A stretch of 64,000 bases of DNA, taken from contig OX457025.1 in the NCBI GenBank assembly GCA_949752745.1, positions 93,639,304 to 93,703,303 on the forward strand, given 5' to 3'. Of this stretch, positions 45,701 to 58,215 are shown piece by piece (within the stretch, counting starts at the first letter, position 1; every line of letters begins with the position of its first letter). The notes beneath the pieces were generated by a model that was not told where the DNA came from, ran no database searches, and saw nothing but the letters and a program-made list of their open reading frames with translations. This DNA comes from Protula sp. h YS-2021. Lineage: Eukaryota > Annelida > Polychaeta > Sabellida > Serpulidae. The position numbers and the translations under genes were made by a program.

Positions 45701-47700
45701 CACAGATTAAAATCGGGAAGGTTTTGTGTCGAAACCCATTTAGACAACCCAGTTTCGTCAGTTTGCCCTAATCACAGAAATGGCGGGGGGGGGGGGGAGG
45801 CTTACGTCCACCTTGTGTCTGTTTGTGTGCAAAACTCAAGGGTTGTTTTTTAAATATCTATAAATAACTATGACATAATTAAGTACACTGTAGCACCTTG
45901 CGATAGAACACTCCCACAAATATGATCACGTCACGAATCTAATCTCTTTTCAATAGCCCTAATTCTGCTGCTTTCATTTATCTCACCAAAAGGACAAACA
46001 TGAAAATGGAACCACATTTAATTCGGTTCCTGGTCCTATATCCGGAGTTTCCCTGTATTACCATATTTTTAAGCATATTCAGCAACCTCTCTTCAAAGCC
46101 ATGCCTTTTGAAACACACGTAAGAAACACATCATTTCATTTAGTAATTATTGCGATGCAGGTTTCAACAAAACACATGCACACTATTTATAAACCATAAC
46201 CGCAATTTACATACATCACATATCATGCTATATAAATGAAACCCTTGACTGTGTAAAAACGCTTATTACCTAAAGAGATATTGCTGTCAAATTAGTATAT
46301 GTACATATTTGGTATCAAGATAAAAATATCGGGAGCCAGTTTCGCAACAAGCCCGTTTGTGGGTTGGTTTACCATTGTAATGCAAATTTACATTTATAGA
46401 ACTAAAGCCACAAGAATTTTTAAAGAGAAGAAATGCAGCTAAATGCTGACCAAAGATCATAATTTTTAGACAGCCTAGTTATATGGAAAAACCCGAAGAT
46501 GAAAGTCCCTTCCTTGTGGCATGTGGTTTCCAATTATATATGAATTTTGTTAAGTTAACCAGAGTTGAGCCTAGTTCCTGACCACCAGATTTCGCTCCAA
46601 TCTTGTGGCAGCTGAAAACGCATTGCGAGGATGCTTGGTCCACCGCATGTGATCACCGAGGAACAACTGATAGAGCACTTCTGTTGCATCTATGCTGTTG
46701 AATAGATTAAAACTACCCGTTGTCCTGTTTTTTGTGTTTCTTTTTAATTGTGTTTCATGTTAAATGTGTTTTACAAAATAGTGTGCAAAAATAACTTTAC
46801 TACTTTCGATCTGAATGAGGTGAGAAAGTTTGTGATATCTGGTTTTAAATTTGGAAACAAAGGAAAACGTTCCGTCTTAAATTTGGTGTCAAAAAGTAGG
46901 ATGGGAGTGGTGTAAATACCTAATCTCTTGAAATTAATAGCTCACGTCGATATTCGCTACTATTTCATACTTATACTGAGGTTTTATTGTTTTAAAACGC
47001 TGTTTTACGAGTAAAAGCGTAATGAATGTTCACCACTTTTATACGGGTTTCTGGTAAACTCTAAGAATCACGCAGTTTGGGAACTAAGAATTTTTCTTAG
47101 CGGCTCGAATAATCCCGTTCTAGATAGCAGCCAATCAGCATCCTTGATACGTTGGCGCCAAGCCTCATTCGATTATTGCTTCCCTGCATCAACCACATCT
47201 AAGTCGTGTGGTGGCTGGGAGAGAAAACTATGATAAAAAGTTATCACAAGGTTCGAGACCTGAGAATAGGTTTATATTTTTTTTTGGTTTTTCACAATCA
47301 TGATTGCGGAAACAAGTCCGCGTAGTTACCCATGTGACTAATCGATTTATTACGGAGAAACTGCTTTGTCACTCACAAAGAGCATACAATAGCAATTCAT
47401 TACAAAAACATAAACTCGCTATGGTCAGACGCAATTTGATACCCAGAGTTCCAAATATAACCAATTACCAAACCGGTGGTTTAATACGTAGTCCCGTTGT
47501 CATAGGCATAGGAGTAAGCGACACGAGATACTCGTATTAGACGGGTGGATACACTGTCAACTTTATTACACCACCCAACATTATCGATTGACCCATACTG
47601 AACGCACTACAACGTGCTAAACTCTTACGCCAGTGACCAGTGAGGTGGAGTACACTCGTACAAGACAGATGACGACTATCATGCGCTCATTCGATACATG
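42712..47700. other. Long stretch without recognisable genes
   Basis: AT-rich DNA with degenerate repeats. AACGTTGG/CAACGTCGG motifs occur at about 43,480-43,700 and 44,040-44,130, and a poly-G run at 45,785. Short frames here have no family resemblance. A promoter for the receptor would lie at 42.7-43.0 kb, but no clear element is seen. Confidence 0.4.
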
Positions 47701-48440
47701 ACCCAACATTACTAGATATACAACAACGAACTATAATGTGCTTATGCAAGATTTCGGTCACTTTGCTAACTGATCTGGGTTAGTCTCGGTACCTGATCCC
47801 TGCGAGTCCGACTCTATCGGCCGTGACAGACGCACCGAGGAGGATGTATAGTACACAGTTACACCTCCCTTTCACATGGGAAGATTGAATACGAGCTTTG
47901 CAGGGGTGAAGCATCGAGACTAAGAGCCAACTAATGCCAAGGTGTGCGGCAAAAGTAGAGCTATCTTCTGAGCACTGAGCCATAACTAGAACAGACTGTG
48001 CTCTTGTCCTTAAGTGAAACTAAGCTAGTCGAGTAAGTTACCGGCGGCCTTGGCTCTGGCCCTTCTTGTATTTGCCTGAGCCGTTGCCGAGGCGCCGAAA
48101 GAAGGTTTCCCTGTGTTTTGGTCTGCCTTTGCCCTTGGTTGTTGCCTCACTGCAACTGATTAAGGTTAGGTAGGGACTGTTGCTTTGGCGCTACGAAGGG
48201 GCATAAAGAGCATAGGCCGGACAGTTCGCAGTGAGAAGTCATTTAGGTAATATTTAATGAACAAGTTAGACGTTGACCAACAACCCGTTTTCAGTATGTC
48301 GGTTAAGGATACGCTATGCAGAGCCCTAGCGTATGCCGATTGAATACACTAGGCCGATTGAATCGGAAACTTACTTGATGGGCTTTAACGTTATATAGGT
48401 CCCTGAACTCGGTTTGGGGTTTACTGTACACACACCAAAA

Positions 48441-48719
48441 TCACATTTTGATGTATTTAGAAATGGTCTGTTTTGATAGATCTTTATTGAAATTGGGCAT
48501 AAGGGAAACGATCAACGCTTTCTGTCCTTTATTTCCTGTAATCTTCTGATAGCTGAAGATACTTACACTAGGCCGAGTCCGAACTAGGCAAAGAGATACC
48601 ACGCCTTGCTCCATGTCTCCCTCTGCTAAGGCTGGCAGTGTTATTTGTTCAAGACAGTGGTCGCGATATGAGTCTTGTCCAAAAACCCTGCCCTCGGTCT
48701 TAGACTCTTTTCCACTCAC
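48441..48719 (-). pseudogene. Tyrosine recombinase fragment of the DIRS-like element
   Basis: The segment ALIVSLMPNFNKDLSKQTISKYIK matches the region of DIRS recombinases where a strand-turn is followed by the K-x-IS-x-x-TIS-x-WIK helix. The catalytic Arg/His/Tyr positions could not be placed in the remaining sequence. Confidence 0.5.
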
Positions 48720-48728
48720 CGTTCTACT

Positions 48729-49416
48729 TCATGATCTGCGATCCAGAGCATGGATTTCTCCCTTTCTCTCACCTGAGGCCAGTTCTAGGAGGAAGGTGAA
48801 TATTACCGTTGCGTTTCTGGGGGATATTACCTCGTCCCCAAAAAGTCCGTCCTTATAGAAGCCGTGCTTCTCTAAAAATGACGGGACAGGAAGGTCCGGG
48901 AGGTGGGCGGTCAGCCAATGGCATGGGCATGGGCATGGGCGGTCAGCCAATGGCATGGCCAATGGGGCTGATACAAGATCTCTGGGTGGCAATCTCAGCC
49001 TTTCACTGGTCACGCAATTGGACAGGACGGGAAACCAAGGGGCATCTGGTGACCAAGCAACATACAGGAGTAGGTGTCTGGGTCTGAGTAACATTGCTGT
49101 CCGAATAACCGCAGTAACATTGGTTGAGGGAGAAAGGTGAATAGGACTTCGTCCCTCGGCCACTCGCAGGTTGATCGCCCAAGCCCATGTGTCTGGACAC
49201 GAGGAGATGTACCTTGGTAGCTTGACAGGCAACGCGTTTGCAAGCAAGTCCATGGTCGGTCTTTCTCACGGAGAGTGTTTGATCACCAATTCGAAATCCT
49301 GGGCTGTTAGACACAACTTCGTTTATACTACCTGACCGATTCTGGAAGCGAGGTCTGCTCACACGTTCAGGGATCCATCCAGTTGCGGAGCTGAAAGGTG
49401 GATACTTCTCTCTCAA
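48729..49416 (-). pseudogene. RNase H / post-RNase H fragments of the DIRS-like element
   Basis: Two overlapping frames cover it. One, to about 48,990, contains LLLYVAWSPDAPWFPVLSNC, matching the conserved P-x-W-x-x-x-PWFP-x-L segment that follows RNase H in DIRS and related elements. The frame switch marks a frameshift. Confidence 0.55.
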
Positions 49417-49647
49417 GGACAGCTCAGGATGCTTTTGGTTAGCTCGGTGAGTTGCTAGGACCTCGTACCCCCTTGTTGGTTATCTATGCCACCACCGTAG
49501 AGTTGGCTAGGTGGAAAGCCACGTATTTCATCTCCAGAGCGTGGGGCAGGTCGATAAATTCCCCACCCCAACGGAAACGCATCGGTTTGTATCTCTAATT
49601 CTCGAGGTTGGGTCGAGAAGGAAACCCTCGCCCATGATCCTTCTGTC

Positions 49648-50582
49648 TCACCACCAAGCTAGTGCCTGATGGGCTTCCTTGGATACATATATTGCGGCCT
49701 TAGGGTGCCTTCCATGATGCAGTTCACGTCTGATTTCTGATTCAAACTGCTTGTAGTGGAGTTTCCCTAGAGGCACTCCATTTTTGCCAGACTTTTCCTC
49801 GAACCTGGTTCTATGGTCTGGATGGCGGTCCAAATCCTTTCTAGACGTTCGGGGGTAGGGTAAGCCCTTGCTAGGCTTAAATCTCATATTTTCCCCAAAA
49901 ATACCATTACTAGCTTTGGTAGGAGTTTGGACTTGACGAGATTTGCCAAGAGACCTATCTTTAGTGTCTGATTGACCAAGGTTTGCGTCTGTTCTTTTAC
50001 CGTGTCCTGGTCGTGAAGCACAAGGAACCAGTCGTCCAAGTGCTGGAATATTCACATACCTTTTTATTCGGACCCACGCCTTGAGAATTGTCATGCTCTT
50101 CATGAAGACATGGGCGCCGTAGAGAGACCGAACGGGAGAGTCTGGTACCAAAAATTCTATTGCCCTATTTGAAAACATAAGTAACTCCTGGCCGAAGGGT
50201 GCAACGGTACGTGTAAATACGACTCAGACAAGTCTGGACGTACCCGACTTGTCAACGAGCTCTTTATTGCCTGGGCTGCATCCATCTGAAAGGGTGTTAC
50301 CCGTAGGAACTGGTGTAGGTGGAAACATCTATAACTAACGTCCAATCCCCCGTTTTTTTGGTAACAGAAAGATCCTGCTGAAAACCCGTTTTGTTTTTTT
50401 GGCATCTCCCTTATCGCTCCTTTGCAGACTAAGTCTTTGTCGGGTCTTTTTCGTAGGACGCAACTAGGCTGCCTGAGGCCTGTCGAGTAGAGTATGGGTG
50501 AAATGTAATCCCTTGGGTCCCGTCTAAACGGAAGTACATAGTCCTTTCTTCGCCAACGCACCACTCTTTTCGGAGCACCCAT
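49648..50582 (-). pseudogene. Reverse transcriptase of the DIRS-like element, frameshifted
   Basis: The upper part (50,157-50,582) contains MDAAQAIKSSL and DLSESYLHVPLHPSARSYLC, the RT motif with the first catalytic Asp. The lower part overlaps it in another frame, and a third frame carries HLDDWFLVLHDQD at about 50,018-50,052, which is the catalytic DD motif in its DIRS form (LDDW). At least two frameshifts separate the pieces. Confidence 0.7.
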
Positions 50583-50864
50583 CTAGCTCTAAGCTGGCCA
50601 GAATTTGTCTAGCCTGTCTCCCACGAGCAAGCAGTCCATGGAGGTCTGAAAGTCCTCTTCGTCTTTTGACTTTATAAAAGAATCTCCCCTGAGAGATACT
50701 TTGTTTGATTGTTACCTGCACTATTGCGAGGCCTGCGGGGGCGTTTTGCGGCCCCTCTGCAGCCTGGGCTTCTTCGACGGAGAAGAGCGTATTTTGCTGC
50801 TCGACCTCGACCTATCTTGGCATTGGAGCTGAGAGTATATGCGGGCGCGAAAATTGTCTGGTTA

Positions 50865-51119
50865 TCATGAATGTTCAATCCTGTGAGAGGGACCTGTTTT
50901 CTTGATGAACTCTCTATCTCTTCTTTCTACCCAAGTATAGGTGCATGCAGTAGGTCGAGAAGACCCTTCATACCAGCAGTATTGCAGGAACGCGTCACAT
51001 CGCAGGTATACCATTGAGTTGGTTAGATAGGGCGATAGCTTAACCACATCCGTGGTCGCTAAGGAGAAGCACTCCAGCAGTTTGAGAGCCACCGGGTCTG
51101 TCAGTCGCAGATCACTCAC
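50865..51119 (-). pseudogene. gag-like fragment of the DIRS-like element
   Basis: The segment DPVALKLLECFSLATTDVVK followed by LSPYLTNSMVYLRCDAFL resembles the helical gag-region motif of DIRS elements (loss of frame on both sides). A second possible gag piece lies at 51,819-52,130. Confidence 0.45.
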
Positions 51120-51497
51120 ATGCTGTTAAAGCGGCCTGTTGTCCTGGAAGGACATGATGCTTAGTACGTGCCTAGCTGAGCTTGCAATGGACTTAGCATC
51201 CCTCTCGACCAGTGAATGTCTCAGTCCTGGAGGACCGACGGAATCCATACCGTGCGTTGGTGGGCTGTTCCAACGCCTCTTTCGGTATAAGCTTATTATA
51301 GAAACGGTATGGCCCTTGCTTCACTGCGCAGTGCTTGGGGGTTGAAACGTGACAGCACTAGCCCCTCGCGGGCTTCTTAGCGTTTGAATTGTCACACCGC
51401 ACCGACAGGGCGTTGGTTACCCCCTCGCTGGTCTTCACCGGAATGAAGATAACTGGTTTGGGAAGGGCTGCTTGTGAGTCATGTGGATCGGCGGATC

Positions 51498-51499
<2 letters not shown>

Positions 51500-51535
<36 letters not shown>

Positions 51536-51563
51536 CCATCTCTCTCTCTCTCTCTCTCTCTCT
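51500..51563. repeat. (CT)n microsatellite
   Basis: CT dinucleotides with one TTTCCAT interruption, inside the gag-proximal part of the DIRS-like element. Confidence 0.95.
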
Positions 51564-52130
51564 AATATTGGGCATCCGCACACAATACCTGCGAACCTGG
51601 CAATTTCCAGTATGGCATTCCGGAATGTCACGTCTTTCGGGAGCCACTGAATCTGCCGGCCGAGAAGTCGGTATTTCCGGTACGGCGCAGAAATCCGGCG
51701 GAGACTGGGTGCGAATCGGCCGTTTAACCACCGATTCTAGATCTTTCTACAGCCGTTACACTTTGCCTGGGGAAGTATGGAGTCAGTCGAGCGCAGAAGA
51801 AACGGTACTGGGGGTGACTCACCTTCCACGTTCTCTCTGAACCCGATTCCTCGTCCGATCCTCGGTAAGCGACAGGTCTGGCTTTTCTTTGGCGACTACG
51901 TCTGCGACGGGCGTGTATATAGCACTTTCCCTCTCTTTGGGGATGGTAGCTAACGGTGACTTATCCAACGGGGTGAGCTCCTCGTCATTGTCGACCTGTT
52001 GTGCTATTGAAACTTGGCTCGATGGGGGTAAAACGACGCACTCACTCTCGATGAGGCTAATCGCCTCTTGGATGTCTCCGATGTCGTTTGATATGCCAAG
52101 ATAGGTCAAGGTCGAGAAGGTCAAAGCCAC

Positions 52131-55100
52131 CCAGTTACTTCTTATTTAACATTGTTTAGTTCCAAAGCATCGAAAATAAGCTCAAATCCCTAACCTCTTT
52201 CTAGATAAGTAATTCCATTGCTAACAGCGAGAGAGATCACGTGACCCTTGACCTTGACCGCAAATATCAAGGTTTAAAATTCAGCGTTACCGACTACTTG
52301 ATACTTTTATTTTTAAAGCTAGGAAATAAGCTCCTTCTAGCTTCTTTTCTTGACAGATAATGGTTCACCTCACTGACCTTTATCTTTTAGGTCAATATAA
52401 GAAGTATTTGCGGTTTCATCGAGACCTTCTCTAAGTGTACGAAATATGAAACATCGCTGACTCAAAGGATGGGGGGGGGGGGGGGGTGTTGGAATCTTTT
52501 TAGCAGAAAAATAGTCTTGAACTCATTTTGACTTTGACCTTGAAAATAATTTTGCGGACTGACTGAGACCTTGTTATTCTCTGCAACCGTGTCAAATTTC
52601 GTTTTCCTTCTTCAAATAGTGTAGGACATGAAACCATCCAACAGAAAAATAGTAAAAGAAGGTGAAAAAGGGCAGAAATTTACCGAATAGCTACAATCAT
52701 ATTCCTTGTTGCAAATGAAATTTGAATGTGAAAATTATAGTCTTTATATGTCTTTAAAGCCCATTATTAACACTTGGCAAGTGGTAAAATTTGCAAAGAA
52801 TATGTTGAAGTTGTACAGGGCCAATGTTTCGGACCGTTTTCTCTTATTGGTCCTTTTTTTTCTTTGCTATGGCTGTGACCACGTCGTCACTTTCGCATAT
52901 ATGTAGCACTTTATCTGAAGTTAAGCACCTCGCTTTTTGTTTTCGCCTTTGTTTTCATTTTTTTATCAAAACGTAAGCCAAAAGAAGTGATTTTGTTATG
53001 AAATGCAACGCGTTAAGCCTTCAGCAATATTTTTCAAAGCTCTTGCATATGCCAACAGTCTAATATTATACAAATGAATTGAGCCAAATATGCTGACCAT
53101 GGTGAAATGCTTGTGTTGCTTTTATAAGAACGACGAGTAGATGCCAAACCTTACCTTGTCATTTCAAATACGCTAAAAGTTGAGGGACGGGGGCGGATGC
53201 CTTTTCATAGAGTAAGTAGCAAAGCCGTATTTTTTCTAGAAAGACTTCGAACTGACAAGAAATTTTCTTAGAAAGGTTTCAGAATCTAAAAACAACGTTT
53301 TATCTGTAAACCAAAATAAGACAGAAAAGTTTTATTTTCAAATTCTACTCAAAATGAGAAGATTATTTTTAAAATATAATATTTCCGCAAAGTGTTTAAT
53401 ATTTTGCCTTTGAGAAATGGGTTGTCGTTTATCTATAAACTCTTGTATGCTGCAGAAAACGCCACGTCTAGCTCTTTAAAATCAAGCCACCAAGTCGCCA
53501 AGTCTGCTGTTTGAGGTCACGCTACAAGGTCAAAACTTGCTGCTTAAACCACCAAGCCGAACATTTCGCCTTATAATTAAACCATCAAGCCGAGCAAAGC
53601 CTTCCTCTTTAAAATCAAGCTGCCAAACCGCCAAGCTTTGCTGCTTAAGAGCCAAGCTTTGCTCCTTAAAATCAAGCCAACACGCCGTCCACCTTTGCTG
53701 CTTAAGAGCCAAGCTTTTGCCCCTTAAAATCAAGCCAACACGCCGTCAAGCTTTGCTGCTTAAGAGCCAAGCTTTGCTCCTTAAAATCAAGCCAACACGC
53801 CGTCAAGCTTTGCTGCTTAAGAGCCAAGCTTTGCTCCTTAAAATCAAGCCAACACGCCGTCAAGCTTTGCTGCTTAAAGTCACTTCACAAAGCCAGGCCT
53901 TGCTGCTTACAATCCCTGGAGTTATCGTGCTATATTAATCTTAAAATGTATAACTGCAGCTCTATCCAAAACTTTAAAAAACTTTTAGGCAACTACCTCT
54001 GAAGTAATCAAATGAGACGGGTTTTGCCCAACAACCAACCTCTGCGATGAATTGGTCTTTTGTGTATTGCACCTTTTTGCTCTATAGACCCACTGAGAAT
54101 TCCACGAAAATAGTACTCTTAAAAGAGAACTATTTTTATAATATTACCTGGCGTTGTGTTCATACATTCCGTATAGATTTCTTAAGAAGTTAGCTGTTTC
54201 ATAACAAGGAATGAGGTCCATTTTGTCATTTATGGTCAAGAATATTGATATATTTACTGATAGGTTAAGGGATTTGCTGAACACTCTACCCTAAACCACT
54301 AACTCAATCCACAAGCTCATACTGGGAAAAATCAATAACCAGCGCAACTATTTTGCTTCACAGTGAAATTGAATGCATATTGATTATTGATTATTTCAGT
54401 TCTCAGTTAAATAGTGAAATCAAATTTGCATTATTTAATTTTAAGTGGTCCTTCAAGCGAGACAAAATACTCGGTCGATATAATTATGATTGATGATAAT
54501 AATTTTATGTAAGACATGTGTTCTTGACATAAGCGATAAAACTTTTAGCTATATATTTACCAGTAATACCGCCATTGATGCTCGCGCAAATGCAGAGAAG
54601 CTTAAAGTGCAAATTGACAAGGAACAAATTAACAAACGTAACTTATTAAAGTCTGAGCGTAATTTTAAGTATGCTTTTTTATACAGAAGTGATGACTTGA
54701 ATCGAAGACGTAGTGTCCATTGAAGAAATAGTATCAATTGAGGAAAACACCTCCCCTCCCAACTTTGAGAATAACCGATGTGACCGAGAGGTACCCAGAC
54801 TTATTTTCCTCTGTTAGTCTTAAAATAGACCCACTGCTGTCTGTTCTCGTAGGATCTGACTATTCGGAATTTCTTTCTTTCTAGCTTTTTGTTTTCTATT
54901 TCTTGATTATTCCTTCTCTTTCCGCACATGGTCTTTACAATGGTGTATCCAAATATAGCGTTCATTGTTTCTCATAGGAACGTAAAACACTAAAACAAAC
55001 AACCTAATTCTAGTAGACTTTTGTATTGAACTATATATATGTCGCTCAGTAATATTTCTTGAAATATTTAAAACCGATTATTTTTGTGTTTTCGCTGAAA

Positions 55101-55750
55101 GTATTGAATTCTGCGTAAAAATCAAGCTAAAACAAAACAAAACACTTCGTTTGTTTATTTTTACTTCTTTTATTGGCTTGTTTAGTTAAGACCGTTAAAA
55201 TGAGTAAGAAAGCGTTTGTTTGAATCTGCAGCTGTAACTTAGCAATTTTATACTCCTGTAAATTATAGCTGCAACTGTCTTTTACAGTTACAGTTGTAAT
55301 ATAACACGTGTGAACGCAGGTACAATTATCATGCCTAAAGTGACACCCGTAACATTCATCATTGGTTAGATATTGACCAGAAATCATTAACAATATGCAA
55401 TCGAAATGTATTGTTGCTTAAAATAATGTATAGGCTTCGACATTAAACAGACGCTAGGGTATTTACAAGAGTTAAATATGCAGTTAACTGTGCTTTTAGA
55501 AGCCAAAAGCGGTTGATCTATATCACACAAACAATTTTAGATAGATTTTTGGTTGTTAAACAGGGTAAATTTAATAATATACTTTCGTGTGTTCTGGTTA
55601 CCAAAGCAGCAGTTAGCTGAATCATTGAACTGTACTGTTAACTTTTTGAATACGGCCACCGATGCTTAATCAGTCTCCATTTTATACGAAAATGTATTAG
55701 ATTAGACAGAATCTAGTGCTTGTGTTTAATTCATTTTATTGGTTGAAAAT
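52131..55750. other. Stretch without genes between the DIRS-like element and the METTL24-like gene
   Basis: It contains GTGACCTTGACCTTGACC-type degenerate sequence (52,235-52,420), a poly-G run (52,471-52,488) and a tandem repeat at 53.5-53.9 kb. No exon was recognised. The last few hundred bases would hold the METTL24-like promoter, but no TATA or CRE motif stands out. Confidence 0.4.
53463..53925. repeat. ~57-bp tandem repeat (CAAGCTTTGCTGCTTAA family)
   Basis: Degenerate at the left and nearly exact from about 53,680 to 53,880. Each monomer contains two half-units, CAAGCTTTGCTGCTTAAGAG and CAAGCTTTGCTCCTTAAAAT, followed by CAAGCCAACACGCCGT. Its open frames on both strands follow from a period divisible by three (57). 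Confidence 0.85.
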
Positions 55751-58159
55751 ATGTCGACAGTAACATCTAGGGCTGTGTTCACAACTGATCAAAAGCTCAT
55801 CGTTATTGTATTATTGTTGTTTGGCTGTAGCGTGTATCTATTGTATACCCAGGCTGATACTCTATGCAAGGTAGTGAATTTGTACTTTATATAGCAAACA
55901 GTTGATTTGTAATTTAATGGGACAAGATGAGTGCTGCATTTGCCGAAAAGAACTCTGAAAGTACACTTTTGTATTTTAAAATATTATGTTTATCATTGAT
56001 TCATACATTTTAACAAATTTCAAAATCAACCAATGCATACAATCACTGAGAGATGAAACACATAGACAAATAATTTAGGACTAAATGGATAGATAGTGTA
56101 TATTTTGTGTTTATTAAGAATTTTGGTTTCAGCTCTGTTCCATCAGCACAACAGGACGGGTCCTTTGCAGTAAAGAATTTAGAAACAAGTGAGTAAATTA
56201 TTTCGAATAATCCAGATTACTTCTTGCGTTATAAGGCATGAAGAAAATAATAGAGACGACATTTCATGATTACCAGTGCATGCACAAAGAAAGCAATAGT
56301 ATTTTACAGCGTATATGACAGGTAAACACACACGCAGTCGTACTGCTCACTCTTCAGGTATAGAAAAGGTCACACTATTTTAAGTCTGACTTAACATCGC
56401 AGCATCGCAGAGGAGCGCAAATAATTTATAAGAGAATATAACCATTACCAAAAATCATGAAAAAAAAATCATCAACACTCGCGCTTGGAATGATACCAAA
56501 ATCTCCCAACCTTACTTATTGCCTTTCAGGCTGATACTGCTATTGATACAGGCTTCGGAGAGCTTTTACGAGAACCAGTCCAACCTCTCGTGTGGTTTTA
56601 TCATATCTAAGAGCATTATGTAATATTTGACATGGACGCCGACATCGCTTCAAAACTGACAATAGTTGTTATTTGATAAGTCATTTTTTGTAGATCAAAC
56701 AGTGATTCACGCGGACCAGAAATACCAACAGCAAGTATAATAAAAGGTAGCTTATTATTTTTTGGTGTTTGCATAAATAGGATGCAACTATTGTTTATTT
56801 CAATCCCAATACTGTCGCATTCCAATTAATAATTGTAATTTAAAAGAAATGTTGTGTTGTATCTGCTATATTATACAGAAAAGGAGAAGGGATAAGTTGT
56901 ATCATCATTAGTATATTTTGGTACATTAGAACATATTTTACTTGATTGCTTGAAGACGCATTGAGGAAGTATCCAGGCATAGTGAAGGTGCCATACAAAC
57001 GAATGCATGATGTACTTATTCCAACTCGACGTCACCACGATAAAAAGGTGCACAGACAAAGTCACTACAACTGGGATGATTGGCACGCCAGAGTGAGGAT
57101 GATGCAGTAAGTAGTAAAGCCATAAGTACTTCACTACCAATAAGTACCTACTTCAGCGGGCATTTCAATACCAGTGAGTATTTACTTCAGTGAGTACTTC
57201 GCTACCAATAGTTACCTACTTTACTAAGTGCTTCATGCCAGTTAAGTATCTATTACAGTGTTAACACCCACTTCATTACATGTTAACACCCACTTTGATA
57301 AGTATTCCGCCACAGTACGTACCAACTTCAAGACGTATATGCACTAAGTGAATAGGACTGTGTAAACTGACAAGCGACGCCGAAAAGGAAGGAAGAAGCG
57401 TTGACAGTTTAATGTTTAACACTTGCGGTATTGATTTTATTGCATGATTACCAGCGCGGGTAGAAAGAAAATTTTTTCAGTACATGGAACGAGTAGATAC
57501 AAAAATCCGCATAGCCCGTTCTTCTGGTGTTCACAACGCCGGTAGAATGATGTAATAATACCAAGTGTTTTATAGCTTGCATGCCAGTCTATTGTTTTGA
57601 GTATTTAACTGCCATGCACTGCGAAATTCAAACTATTTCCCCTATATTTTCACAAGAAATCATGAAATAAAATGTGATATTTGCATGCTAATGTGCATCT
57701 TTGTATTATGTGCATTATAATTTGCATCTTTATATTATGCAAGAAATTTAGATGACATTCAAATTGAATGCCGGGATATAAGACGCATGGGCAACAAGGG
57801 AGATGGTGGCTGGGACATTTGTGTGGCGGCGCCCTATAGACCTACATATAACTGCACCATCTATTCTTTTGGGTTCGTTTTATGTTTATTTTTATGTTTG
57901 CTTCTCAAACAATTTTTACCACGTGACTATACCCAAGAATTATTTGTTTTTAAAAAGCTTGCCATTTGTACGAGTTTTTGCGTATGATAAGCTCGAAAAT
58001 GTAATTTTTACAAACAATATTTTAATTTTAGGATCAATTATGATTTTTCGTTTGATGATGCAATAAGAAAAGCGTTCAGTTGTCATGTCTACAGCTTCGA
58101 TCCAAGCATGAAAAGAGCAAGTACGTGTTTCATGTTAAATACATACCGGCTGATCTCGA

Positions 58160-58215
<56 letters not shown>

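Larger units (their letters stand above)
47700..52130 (-). mobile_element. Decayed DIRS-type (tyrosine-recombinase) retrotransposon
   Basis: Fragments in several frames lie in the order gag, RT, RNase H, recombinase on the minus strand, which is DIRS organisation. Base composition is GC-richer than the flanks. Many frameshifts and stops show it is dead. The boundaries are approximate; terminal inverted repeats were not identified. Confidence 0.7.

Noticed and set aside
51481..51840. Plus-strand open frame starting with Ser/Leu repeats
   Set aside because: It is a CT microsatellite plus antisense of the DIRS-like element.
53537..53938. 133-codon Leu/Lys/Ser-rich open frame
   Set aside because: The 57-bp repeat period is a multiple of three, so frames stay open on both strands by chance.
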